Shown here in pieces: positions 27,991 to 36,738 of a DNA stretch of 64,000 nucleotides. The notes beneath the pieces were generated by a model that searched no databases, was not told where the DNA came from, and was given only the letters and a program-made list of their open reading frames with translations. The translations under genes were made by a program, and so were the position numbers. The stretch covers positions 3,286,001 to 3,350,000 of the forward strand of contig NZ_CP104307.1 in assembly GCF_025252405.1 (NCBI RefSeq), read 5' to 3'. Position 1 is the stretch's first letter. Each line of letters begins with the position of its first letter. Source of the DNA: Flavobacterium sp. TR2 (GTDB taxonomy: Bacteria; Bacteroidota; Bacteroidia; Flavobacteriales; Flavobacteriaceae).

Positions 27991-29544
27991 ATGACGAATA
28001 CAGAATTGCAATTTGGCATAAAAGAAGCTTTAGAACAGCTGAATATTAAAGCAGTTAATAATGGAACTTGGATAGGGCAGACTAATTTTTCGGATGGGGA
28101 AATTTTAGAAAGCTTCTCACCTGTAGATGGAGAATTGATTGCAAAGGTTAAGACCTCTACTAGTGCAGATTACGAAAAAGTGATGGACTCGGCAACGGCT
28201 GCTTTTAAACAATTCAGACTAATGCCAGCTCCTCAGCGTGGAGAAATAGTGCGACAATTTGGAGAAAAATTGCGCAAAAATAAAGAAGCCTTAGGCAAGC
28301 TGGTTTCTTATGAAATGGGGAAATCACTTCAGGAAGGTTATGGCGAAGTTCAGGAAATGATAGACATCTGCGACTTTGCGGTGGGACTTTCTCGTCAGCT
28401 GCACGGATTGACAATGCACTCTGAGCGTCCAGGCCATAGAATGTATGAGCAGTATCACTCGTTGGGAGTTGTCGGCATTATTTCGGCATTTAACTTTCCA
28501 GTTGCGGTTTGGGCATGGAATACTGCACTGGCTTGGATTTGTGGTGACGTATGTGTTTGGAAGCCTTCAGAAAAAACACCGATTTGCGCAATTGCCTGTC
28601 AAAATATTATAGCTGAGATTATCAAGGAAAATAATCTTCCGGAAGGTATTTCGTGTTTAATCAATGGCGATTATAAAATCGGAGAATTACTGGCCAAAGA
28701 CAAACGCGTGCCGCTAGTTTCGGCTACAGGTTCTACCAGAATGGGAAAAATTGTAGCGCAGGTAGTTGCAGAACGTTTGGGTAAATCGCTTTTAGAACTA
28801 GGAGGAAACAATGCAATCATTGTAACCCCAGATGCAGATATAAAAATGACCGTTATTGGTGCCGTTTTTGGCGCTGTCGGAACAGCAGGACAGCGATGCA
28901 CTTCTACACGCCGTTTAATTATTCATGAAAGCATTTATGATAAAGTTAAAGAAGCTCTGATTTCTGCTTACGGGCAATTGCGAATCGGGAATCCTTTAGA
29001 CGAAAAAAATCACGTAGGTCCTTTAATTGATAAACAGGCTGTTGAGATGTATAATCAGGCCTTAGAAAAAGTGGTAGCTCAAGGCGGTAAAATTTTAGTA
29101 GAGGGTGGCGTGCTTTCAGGTGATGGATATGAAAGCGGCTGTTATGTAAAACCCGCAATTGCAGAAGCTGATAATTCTTTTGAAATTGTACAGCATGAGA
29201 CTTTTGCACCTGTTTTATACTTGCTAAAATATTCAGGAACTGTCGAGTCGGCAATTGAGATTCAGAATGGTGTAATGCAAGGATTGTCTTCTGCGATTAT
29301 GACCAATAATCTAAGAGAAGCCGAACTGTTTCTATCGGTTACAGGTTCTGATTGCGGTATTGCAAATGTAAATATCGGAACATCGGGAGCTGAAATTGGA
29401 GGCGCTTTTGGTGGTGAAAAAGAAACTGGCGGCGGTCGGGAATCTGGATCTGATGCTTGGAAAGTTTACATGAGAAGACAAACCAATACAATCAACTACA
29501 CTACGAGCCTGCCTTTGGCTCAAGGAATAAAATTTGACTTGTAA
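27991..29544 (+). CDS. Aminoadipate-semialdehyde dehydrogenase (ALDH7 type)
   Basis: The 517-residue enzyme belongs to the ALDH superfamily and to the ALDH7/AmaB branch: it has ALDH7-like segments such as FNFPVAVWAWN, SATGSTRMGK, the catalytic Glu in LELGGNNAII and the nucleophilic Cys in GTAGQRCTSTRRL, plus the typical GAFGGEKETGGGRESGSDAWK end. These enzymes oxidise L-2-aminoadipate 6-semialdehyde to L-2-aminoadipate with NAD+. It lies directly after the 2-oxoadipate enzyme gene. In the proposed pathway it takes the product of the phospho-lyase at 39063-41360. Confidence 0.88.
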   Translation: MTNTELQFGIKEALEQLNIKAVNNGTWIGQTNFSDGEILESFSPVDGELIAKVKTSTSADYEKVMDSATAAFKQFRLMPAPQRGEIVRQFGEKLRKNKEALGKLVSYEMGKSLQEGYGEVQEMIDICDFAVGLSRQLHGLTMHSERPGHRMYEQYHSLGVVGIISAFNFPVAVWAWNTALAWICGDVCVWKPSEKTPICAIACQNIIAEIIKENNLPEGISCLINGDYKIGELLAKDKRVPLVSATGSTRMGKIVAQVVAERLGKSLLELGGNNAIIVTPDADIKMTVIGAVFGAVGTAGQRCTSTRRLIIHESIYDKVKEALISAYGQLRIGNPLDEKNHVGPLIDKQAVEMYNQALEKVVAQGGKILVEGGVLSGDGYESGCYVKPAIAEADNSFEIVQHETFAPVLYLLKYSGTVESAIEIQNGVMQGLSSAIMTNNLREAELFLSVTGSDCGIANVNIGTSGAEIGGAFGGEKETGGGRESGSDAWKVYMRRQTNTINYTTSLPLAQGIKFDL

Positions 29545-29714
29545 CTCGCAGAAGAGCTAGAGTTTAACAAAAAATATTAACGAGAATACTGAATTTTGTT
29601 TGGTAATGTTTTCAAGACATTATCGAACAAGATGTATATACATATAATAAAAAAGCTAAAAATTAAAAATTAAAAACGAAAACTAAAAAATTTACTAACT
29701 AAAACCATTGCAAG

Positions 29715-32700
29715 ATGAACAGAAAACTAATTAGGGTAATTTATTTTATTCCTCTGCTGTTATGCTTGTGGCTGCCAAACATCAGTTTTGCACAAGCGCA
29801 AAAAACAATTTCAGGAAAAGTTACGGATGATAAAAATAATACGCTGCCTGGCGTAAGTATTTCGATCAAAGATTCTAAATACAATGCAGGAACAGACATT
29901 GATGGAAATTACACCTTAGTATATCCATCGACGTTGGAGAATCCGGTTATTGTTTTTTCTTATGTAGGATTTATATCCGTAAGCGAGAGCATAAACAATC
30001 GTTCAGAACTTAATCTGGTTATGCAGGAAGAAACCAATAAACTGAATGAGGTTGTTATTATCGGTTATGGTTCTCAAAAGAAAAGTAATGTTACGGGAGC
30101 CATTTCTACGGTTAAGAAAGAAAGCTTGGAAACTCGTGCCACAACAAGTCCGTCTGAGGCGCTTCAGGGTCTAGTTGCGGGGGTAAACGTGCAAAAGAGC
30201 GGTGGTGTGGCAGGAGCCTCTGTGAGCGTAAAAATTCGTGGTGTAAATACTTTTGGAGCAACAGAACCGCTTTATATCATTGATGGATTTCAAGGTTCTA
30301 TTAACACTGTAAACCCAACAAATATAGAATCGATGGAGGTTCTTAAAGATGGTGCCGCAGCCGCAATTTACGGATCTGTAGCTGCAAATGGGGTAATTAT
30401 CGTAACCACTAAAAACGGACAGAAAGAAGGCGTAAAAGTAGATTTCAGTTCTTTCTTAAGCATTACAAACCCATCAAAAACATTAGATATGTTAGATGCT
30501 GACGGTTATCGTACGGTCAACAAAAGAATGTATGATGAATACAACAAATATGCAACTTCGCCAAAACCGCTTCCAGCTTATATTACAGAACCGTCAGATG
30601 TAAATACAGATTGGCAGGACGAAGTTTTCCGTTCGGGACTTACTCAAAACTATGGTTTAGGAATTCAAGGAAGACAAGGCGATTTTAAATTTGCACTTTA
30701 TGGTAACTACGTAAAGCAAAAAGGTATCGTAATCGATAACGAATTTGGGCAGCAAACAGGTAGCGCGAGAGTTAGTTTCAAAAAATCGATTTTTGATATT
30801 GATGGAAAAATGGCTTACATGGGAACTCAAAACGCATTGCCAAATTTTCAGTTGAAAGAGGTTTACACTATGGCTCCTTTGGTTCCAGTTTATGACGATA
30901 CAGAAGAATACGGTTACGGACTTGCCAATAAAAATGGTTTACCGGCAGGAACAAACCCAGTTGCCGAAGAACATTTTAGAAAAAGCAATGATATCGGACA
31001 AGACATTACCGCTAACATTGCAGCAACAGCAAACATTGCGCCTTGGCTAAAATACAAACTGGCTTATTCTTACCGCGTAAAAAACAATCAGCAGACATTC
31101 CATTTTCCTCCATATATTGCAAATCCAAAAGAGGTGCACCTTTATCCGTTGCATAGAGAGTTGAGAACAACTTGGAACGAGCAGATATTGGATAATATTA
31201 TCACTATTGATAAAACTTTCGGAAAACACGTTTTTGGTTTAATGTTGGGTAATACGTTCAACAGTCAGGCATCAAACTGGAATGATGTTAGCGTTGAAGG
31301 TAAAACAACAGATTATACTGTAGAAAACGGACAGCTGGTTTCAATTGACCGCCCTTCTGGATTTCTTGACCCTGGTTTTGAAACCATTGGCGCAGGAAAA
31401 GGAGGTACGTATTCTGCCGATGGCTCAAAATTTCAATACAACAGAGTATCATTCTTTAGCAGGTTAAATTACTCTTACAACGATCGTTACTTATTGCAAG
31501 TAACAGTTAGAAAAGATGGTTCTTCTAAATTTGGACAAGACAGCCGTTGGGGAACTTTCCCATCTATCGCTTTAGGATGGAAAATCGAACAGGAAGATTT
31601 CTTCCCAAAAGACATGATTCTTTCTACTTTAAAATTGCGTGCAAGCTGGGGACAATTGGGTAACGAAGCTGCTCTAGGATATTATTCTGCAAATACTTTA
31701 ATCAAAACGGGTAATTCATTAGGAAGCGGTTATGTTCAAGGAATAGGAAGCAACCCTTGGCCAGGAAGCATTGCGACAGCTTTAGAAAATAGAAACCTGC
31801 AATGGGAGACCACAGATTCTAAAAATATCGGTATAGATTATACGCTTTTAAATGGAAAAATTAGCGGTTCGATGAACTACTACCATAACGTGACAGATAA
31901 CTTATTGATTACAAAAAAACTTGCTCCATCAGCTGGAATTGATGATCCAGTTCTTAACGTAGGTAAAATCAGCAATAGCGGATTTGAATTTGAAGCAAGC
32001 TACCGCGATCAGGTTAACGAATTTAAGTACAACGTAGGATTAAACTTTACGACACTTAAAAACAGAGTAGAACAATTGGCTAATGACGGACAGACTATTT
32101 ATGGTGAAGGATTAAAGTACGGAGACGAACACTTTCCAACACAGGCTCGTGTAGGAAGCCCAATCAGCGGATTCTATTTATACAAAACAGACGGTATTTT
32201 CCAATCAGCAGAAGAAGTGGCGGCACACAATAAAAACGGTGTTTTATTGCAGCCAAATGCTCAGCCTGGAGATATTCGTTTCAAAGATTTGAACGGAGAC
32301 GGTGTTATCGACGAAAATGATAAAGCGTATGCAGGAACAGGATTGCCAAAACTGGAAGTAAACCTTAGTTTGGGTGCAAGCTATAAAGGATTTGATTTTT
32401 CTGCCTTGATCGGAAGCGGATGGGGGAATAAATTATACAACGGAAATAGATATTTTTATGAGTCTATGAATGCAGGAACCAATATGTTGGCTTCTACATT
32501 AAACTCTTGGACACCAGAAAACCACAGCAATATTCCTCGTGCCGTATTGCAGGATCCTAACGGAAACAGCCGTGAATCAGATCGTTTTCTTGAAAGCGGA
32601 GATTTTATCAGAATGCGCCAATTGCAATTTGGATATACGATTCCAAACAAATTGTTAGGAAAAGCAAAAATCGACAAACTTAGATTTTACATCAGCGCCG

Positions 32701-32837
32701 AAAACTTGTTTACCATTACCAATTATTCAGGTATTGATCCAGAATTTTCACGTGCCTCTGTAATCGATACAGGTGTTGACCGTTTTGTTTATCCATTTAC
32801 AAGATCGTTTGTTTCTGGAGTTCAGTATATATTTTAA
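29715..32837 (+). CDS. SusC-like TonB-dependent outer-membrane transporter
   Basis: The 1040-residue protein has a signal peptide (about residues 1-27, ending SFAQ), a carboxypeptidase-regulatory-like domain (about 30-115, KTISGKVTDDKNNTLPGVSI), a plug with the SusC signature NEVVIIGYGSQKKSNVTGAI, and a large beta barrel to a C-terminal aromatic residue. It imports oligosaccharides or glycopeptides together with the SusD lipoprotein encoded 22 bases downstream. It is 170 bases after the aldehyde dehydrogenase; an inverted repeat TAATGT / ACATTA occurs in that gap. By context its cargo may be glycosylated hydroxylysine. Confidence 0.95.
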   Translation: MNRKLIRVIYFIPLLLCLWLPNISFAQAQKTISGKVTDDKNNTLPGVSISIKDSKYNAGTDIDGNYTLVYPSTLENPVIVFSYVGFISVSESINNRSELNLVMQEETNKLNEVVIIGYGSQKKSNVTGAISTVKKESLETRATTSPSEALQGLVAGVNVQKSGGVAGASVSVKIRGVNTFGATEPLYIIDGFQGSINTVNPTNIESMEVLKDGAAAAIYGSVAANGVIIVTTKNGQKEGVKVDFSSFLSITNPSKTLDMLDADGYRTVNKRMYDEYNKYATSPKPLPAYITEPSDVNTDWQDEVFRSGLTQNYGLGIQGRQGDFKFALYGNYVKQKGIVIDNEFGQQTGSARVSFKKSIFDIDGKMAYMGTQNALPNFQLKEVYTMAPLVPVYDDTEEYGYGLANKNGLPAGTNPVAEEHFRKSNDIGQDITANIAATANIAPWLKYKLAYSYRVKNNQQTFHFPPYIANPKEVHLYPLHRELRTTWNEQILDNIITIDKTFGKHVFGLMLGNTFNSQASNWNDVSVEGKTTDYTVENGQLVSIDRPSGFLDPGFETIGAGKGGTYSADGSKFQYNRVSFFSRLNYSYNDRYLLQVTVRKDGSSKFGQDSRWGTFPSIALGWKIEQEDFFPKDMILSTLKLRASWGQLGNEAALGYYSANTLIKTGNSLGSGYVQGIGSNPWPGSIATALENRNLQWETTDSKNIGIDYTLLNGKISGSMNYYHNVTDNLLITKKLAPSAGIDDPVLNVGKISNSGFEFEASYRDQVNEFKYNVGLNFTTLKNRVEQLANDGQTIYGEGLKYGDEHFPTQARVGSPISGFYLYKTDGIFQSAEEVAAHNKNGVLLQPNAQPGDIRFKDLNGDGVIDENDKAYAGTGLPKLEVNLSLGASYKGFDFSALIGSGWGNKLYNGNRYFYESMNAGTNMLASTLNSWTPENHSNIPRAVLQDPNGNSRESDRFLESGDFIRMRQLQFGYTIPNKLLGKAKIDKLRFYISAENLFTITNYSGIDPEFSRASVIDTGVDRFVYPFTRSFVSGVQYIF

Positions 32838-32859
32838 TTCTATTTAATACGACATTATC

Positions 32860-34359
32860 ATGAAAAAGATATTTTTAATATTATCCGCTTTAGGTTTATT
32901 CACTTTTGCAAGCTGTGATGACTATCTGGACCAGCAATCTCCCGATCAGCTTACGTCAGAGAATTTCTGGAGAAACAAAGCCGATGCCGAATCAGCTTTG
33001 GCGGCAACTTATGCACAGTTAGAATGTGCTGTAGACGAATGGGCTTTCGCCGAAGTAAAATGGCCGGTTGAGGCGTATCGTGAAGACATAAACGAATTGG
33101 GAAGCGATGCCTTGAACTACCAAAACTGGGTAGAACTTTCGACTTTTACCTATACAAACGGAAACAGCCAGTTTACGAGCTATTGGAGAATTAACTATAG
33201 AGGAATCAGTAATGCCAATCAGGTTATCGATAAATTGCCACAGGTTCCTGCAGCAAAAATAACTGAAGAGGACCGTAAGCAAATTGAGGCAGAAGCACGT
33301 TTCTTACGTGCATATTACCATATGAAACTGATTTTGAACTGGGATAAGATTTACATCAGAAACAAATACGTTACAAAAGAAAGCGATCTAAACGTTCCTT
33401 TGTCAAGCCGTGCAGAAGCTTGGGATTTTATTACAAGCGAGTTTAAAGCGGTAGCGGCTATCTTGCCTGCCAAACAATCTGCAGATAAAACAGGACGCGC
33501 AACAAGCGGTGCAGCCAACAGCTATTTAGGATTTGCCTATTTGACCAGAGCTTATGAAGAAACAGCTCAGAAACAGACTTTCTTAAATGAAGCTTTAACA
33601 GCATTGAATAAAGTGCAAGGATATGAGTTGGTTAAAGATTATGTTTCTATGTTTGACGGAACAGTGAAAAACACCAAAGAATCAATCTTCGAACTTCAGT
33701 TTTCAGAAACTACGGCAAACGGTGCATTTTACCGCAATGCGCTTCACTACTGGATGGCGGCAGCAGAACTTGGCGGATGGGACGAAATTCTTCCTAGCCC
33801 AATGCTTGTAAATGAGTTTAAAAAAGAAGGGAAAATAGCAACTACAGGAAACTACGATTCACGTTTGTACAGCACAATTTTCTTCAAAGATCCGTATTTT
33901 AATGATCCTGATAATCCATTGGTATTAGGAACAACATACGACGATAAGTTTGGAGATACAGACAAACCGGTGTACCGCAAATTTATTCCAAGTACGCAGG
34001 AAAAAATGGATCAGGAATTTACAGCAATCAACGTTCCTTTAATGCGTTATTCAAATGTATTATTGATGCAGGCAGAAGCTTTAAACGAATTGGGACGCCC
34101 GGGAGAAGCAATTCCGTATATCAACAAAGTTCGTGAAAGAGCAGATATGCCAGCCATGACAGGAACAACCGCTGCGCAGGTAAAGGCACAAATTGAACAT
34201 GAAAGAATTTTGGAGTTCCCTCTTGAAAATTACCGTTTTTATGATTTGCGCCGTTGGGGAAAAACAAAAGAAGCGCTTGATGCTGTAGGACGTACAGGTT
34301 TTGATGCTACAAAAAATAACTTTTACCCAATTCCGTTGACAGAAACACAAACGAATTAA
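32860..34359 (+). CDS. SusD-like substrate-binding lipoprotein
   Basis: The 499-residue protein has a lipoprotein signal (FTFASC, Cys at about residue 19) and the SusD/RagB fold: the N-terminal DDYLDQQSPDQLTSENFW segment, TPR-like helices (LRAYYHMKLILNWDKI) and the C-terminal YRFYDLRRWGK and YPIPLTE motifs. It sits on the cell surface over the SusC transporter and captures ligand. The pair lies between lysine-catabolic genes and glycosidases, which is unusual for a plain polysaccharide locus. Confidence 0.95.
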   Translation: MKKIFLILSALGLFTFASCDDYLDQQSPDQLTSENFWRNKADAESALAATYAQLECAVDEWAFAEVKWPVEAYREDINELGSDALNYQNWVELSTFTYTNGNSQFTSYWRINYRGISNANQVIDKLPQVPAAKITEEDRKQIEAEARFLRAYYHMKLILNWDKIYIRNKYVTKESDLNVPLSSRAEAWDFITSEFKAVAAILPAKQSADKTGRATSGAANSYLGFAYLTRAYEETAQKQTFLNEALTALNKVQGYELVKDYVSMFDGTVKNTKESIFELQFSETTANGAFYRNALHYWMAAAELGGWDEILPSPMLVNEFKKEGKIATTGNYDSRLYSTIFFKDPYFNDPDNPLVLGTTYDDKFGDTDKPVYRKFIPSTQEKMDQEFTAINVPLMRYSNVLLMQAEALNELGRPGEAIPYINKVRERADMPAMTGTTAAQVKAQIEHERILEFPLENYRFYDLRRWGKTKEALDAVGRTGFDATKNNFYPIPLTETQTN

Positions 34360-34381
34360 TTTTCGAAATGATTTTAAATTA

Positions 34382-34418
34382 AAAAAGAATAGCCTATATT
34401 TCTTGGGCTATTCTTTTT
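34382..34418 (+). terminator. Terminator between SusD and GH63 genes
   Basis: AAAAAGAATAGCC / GGGCTATTCTTTTT lies 23 bases after the susD stop. It probably lets the transporter pair be made in excess over the downstream enzymes. Confidence 0.8.
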
Positions 34419-34495
34419 GTCTAAAGATGATGTCTTGTGAACAAAAAGTACAGGACTTAATCGAAATAAAAACACCAAGTAAAAAACATAAAAAC

Positions 34496-36502
34496 ATGGA
34501 CAAAAAGAAAAAACTTTTTATTCTTGCTGCCTTTTTTATAATACAAGCAGGTTGGTCTCAGAAGAGCTTTCCAAATTTAGAGTCAGGTAAAAACAGTATC
34601 AATTTTAAAGGAAACCCCAAAAATGCCACTGATAGAAAATCATTAGCTTTTTCAGATAAAGGCGCTTGGTTCGGATTTGGATTTTTGGAACCATCCGACA
34701 TTCAGGGTGGATTTTCAGGACCTTTCCTAATGACCGAACAAAATGGAGTTTGGTTAAGCGCTTCTTTTGTTTCATTACAATTAAAAGACGAAAACAAACA
34801 GGAAATCATCAGCTGGAAAAATACACTTGCAGCACAAAACAGCTACAACAGCCATTTGGAACAGCAGTTTAAGAATGAAAAATTAGAAGTAAAACAGCAG
34901 TTGGTGTTTTTGTCAGGTCATTCAGCTTTGCAAAAAACAGCCATAACAAACAAAACAGCGAAGACAATAACTATTTTTCCTTCGTATAATGCCACTCTTT
35001 TTTTAGATGATTTGCAATTGTCGAAAGAGAATAACATTCTAAAAATCAGTTCTGCTAAAAGCATTGCTGTAGGTTACATCCAATTCCTGAGATCAAAAGC
35101 TGAGATTGAAATTTCAAAACAAGGATACCAAGCGCAGACAGAAAAACTGGTCTTGAAGCCAAATGAAACCAAAGAAATTATCGTTTCTCAAAGTTTTATT
35201 TTTCCGCAATATTCATGGAAAACAGAAAACGAAACCATACAAAAAACGGTTTTTACTACACTATTAAACAACACACAAAAAGAAAAAGAAAAGCAATTGG
35301 CACAATTAATTGCTAAAAAGAAAAACATTTATAAAGACCAAATTTATTCTGATTTGGTTTCAAAACTGGTATTGACCTTACAAACCAATACCCGAATCGC
35401 AGCCGAAGGCTTAAAACACGAAGGCCTTTTTCCGAGTTACAATTACGAGTGGTTTCATGGTTTTTGGGCGTGGGACAGCTGGAAACACGCTGTGGCAGTT
35501 GCTAACTATGATTCAGAATTAGCCAAAAATCAAATGCGTGCTCTATTTGATTATCAGGAACCAAATGGTTTTATCCCTGATTGCATTTATAGAAATAATC
35601 TTCTGGAAGAAAATAACTACCGCAATACAAAAGCGCCACTTGCAGCTTGGGCCATCTGGAAAATTTATGAAAAGACAAAAGATATTGGCTTCATAAAAGA
35701 ATTTTATCCTAAGTTGAAATTATACCATAATTGGTGGTACAAAGAACGAGATCACGATCAGGATGGTCTGTGTGAGTTTGGATCAACTGATGGAACTGTG
35801 ATTGCAGCAAAATGGGAGAGCGGCATGGATAACGCAGTTCGTTTTGATGACAGCAAGATTCTGAAAAACGGCGAAAAAGCATATTCATTAGACCAGGAAA
35901 GCGTCGATTTGAATTCATTTTTATTTGCCGAAAAAAACTATCTCAATAAAATGGCCGCAGTTTTAAAACTAAATGAAGAAGCCAAAAAATGGAGCGAAGA
36001 AAGTGCCGCTTTGAAACTGAAAATTCAAAATCAGTTTTGGGATGCGGCAACAGGCTGGTTTTATGATACTACAATTGACGGCAAAACATTGATAAAAGCA
36101 ATGGGATGCGAGGGATATTGTCCGATATGGGCAGAAGCAGCTTCTGCTGAACAAGTAAAATCGGCAAAAAGCAATATGCTTGATACTGCTAGTCTGAATA
36201 CTTTTGTTCCGCTGCCTACATTGGCGGCCAACCACCCAAAGTTCAAACCGGATAACGGTTACTGGAGAGGCCCAGTTTGGCTGGATCAAAGTTATTTCGG
36301 CATCAACGGATTAGAAAAATACGGCTACACAAACGAAGCAAATGAATTGGCGCATAAACTTATGCATAATGCTGAAGGAGTTTTGGATAAAGGTACGTCA
36401 ATACGAGAAAACTATCAGCCCGTAACAGGAAAAGGATTAGAAGCTTTCAACTTCAGCTGGTCGGCTTCGCATTATTTAATGCTGCTTTTAGAGGATAAAT
36501 AA
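34496..36502 (+). CDS. GH63 alpha-glucosidase (YgjK-like), exported
   Basis: I start at ATG 34496, which opens a clear signal peptide (KKKKLFILAAFFIIQAGWSQ); the frame is open from 34403 but the extra residues are not signal-like and overlap the terminator. The mature protein has a GH63-type N-terminal beta domain and a C-terminal (alpha/alpha)6 barrel with WFHGFWAWDSWKHA, the general acid Asp in WESGMDNAVRF (about D445) and the base Glu in SIRENYQP (about E638). It most resembles E. coli YgjK, a GH63 enzyme for which alpha-1,2-glucosyl-galactose has been shown to bind well. That disaccharide is the one on collagen hydroxylysine. Confidence 0.8.
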   Translation: MDKKKKLFILAAFFIIQAGWSQKSFPNLESGKNSINFKGNPKNATDRKSLAFSDKGAWFGFGFLEPSDIQGGFSGPFLMTEQNGVWLSASFVSLQLKDENKQEIISWKNTLAAQNSYNSHLEQQFKNEKLEVKQQLVFLSGHSALQKTAITNKTAKTITIFPSYNATLFLDDLQLSKENNILKISSAKSIAVGYIQFLRSKAEIEISKQGYQAQTEKLVLKPNETKEIIVSQSFIFPQYSWKTENETIQKTVFTTLLNNTQKEKEKQLAQLIAKKKNIYKDQIYSDLVSKLVLTLQTNTRIAAEGLKHEGLFPSYNYEWFHGFWAWDSWKHAVAVANYDSELAKNQMRALFDYQEPNGFIPDCIYRNNLLEENNYRNTKAPLAAWAIWKIYEKTKDIGFIKEFYPKLKLYHNWWYKERDHDQDGLCEFGSTDGTVIAAKWESGMDNAVRFDDSKILKNGEKAYSLDQESVDLNSFLFAEKNYLNKMAAVLKLNEEAKKWSEESAALKLKIQNQFWDAATGWFYDTTIDGKTLIKAMGCEGYCPIWAEAASAEQVKSAKSNMLDTASLNTFVPLPTLAANHPKFKPDNGYWRGPVWLDQSYFGINGLEKYGYTNEANELAHKLMHNAEGVLDKGTSIRENYQPVTGKGLEAFNFSWSASHYLMLLLEDK

Positions 36503-36530
36503 TAAAAAAAATGAAGAAAATCGCATAGAT

Positions 36531-36669
36531 TTTTAACACATAGAAACATAGACTTTCTAGTTGCATAGAAGGCGTTTCACTTTTCAAAGCAGACATAGCT
36601 ATGTGTTAGAAACTAGTTTCTTTCAATTGCCCTTTTTAAAGAAAAAAATCTATGTTTCTATGTATTTAA
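36531..36669. repeat. MITE-like intergenic repeat, copy 1
   Basis: A stretch of about 140 bases has terminal inverted repeats (TTAACACATAGAAACATAGA and its near-complement at the right end) and an internal CTATGTGTTA. A second copy lies at 41372-41514. No coding capacity. Confidence 0.7.
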
Positions 36670-36738
36670 TTTAGTTTATACATTGCACTCGACTAGTTTA
36701 AAACAAGATCCTACATTTAATTAATAACAACACAAAGT

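Noticed and set aside
34403..34495. Upstream start of the GH63 gene at 34403
   Set aside because: It overlaps the terminator hairpin and would bury the signal peptide 31 residues inside the protein.
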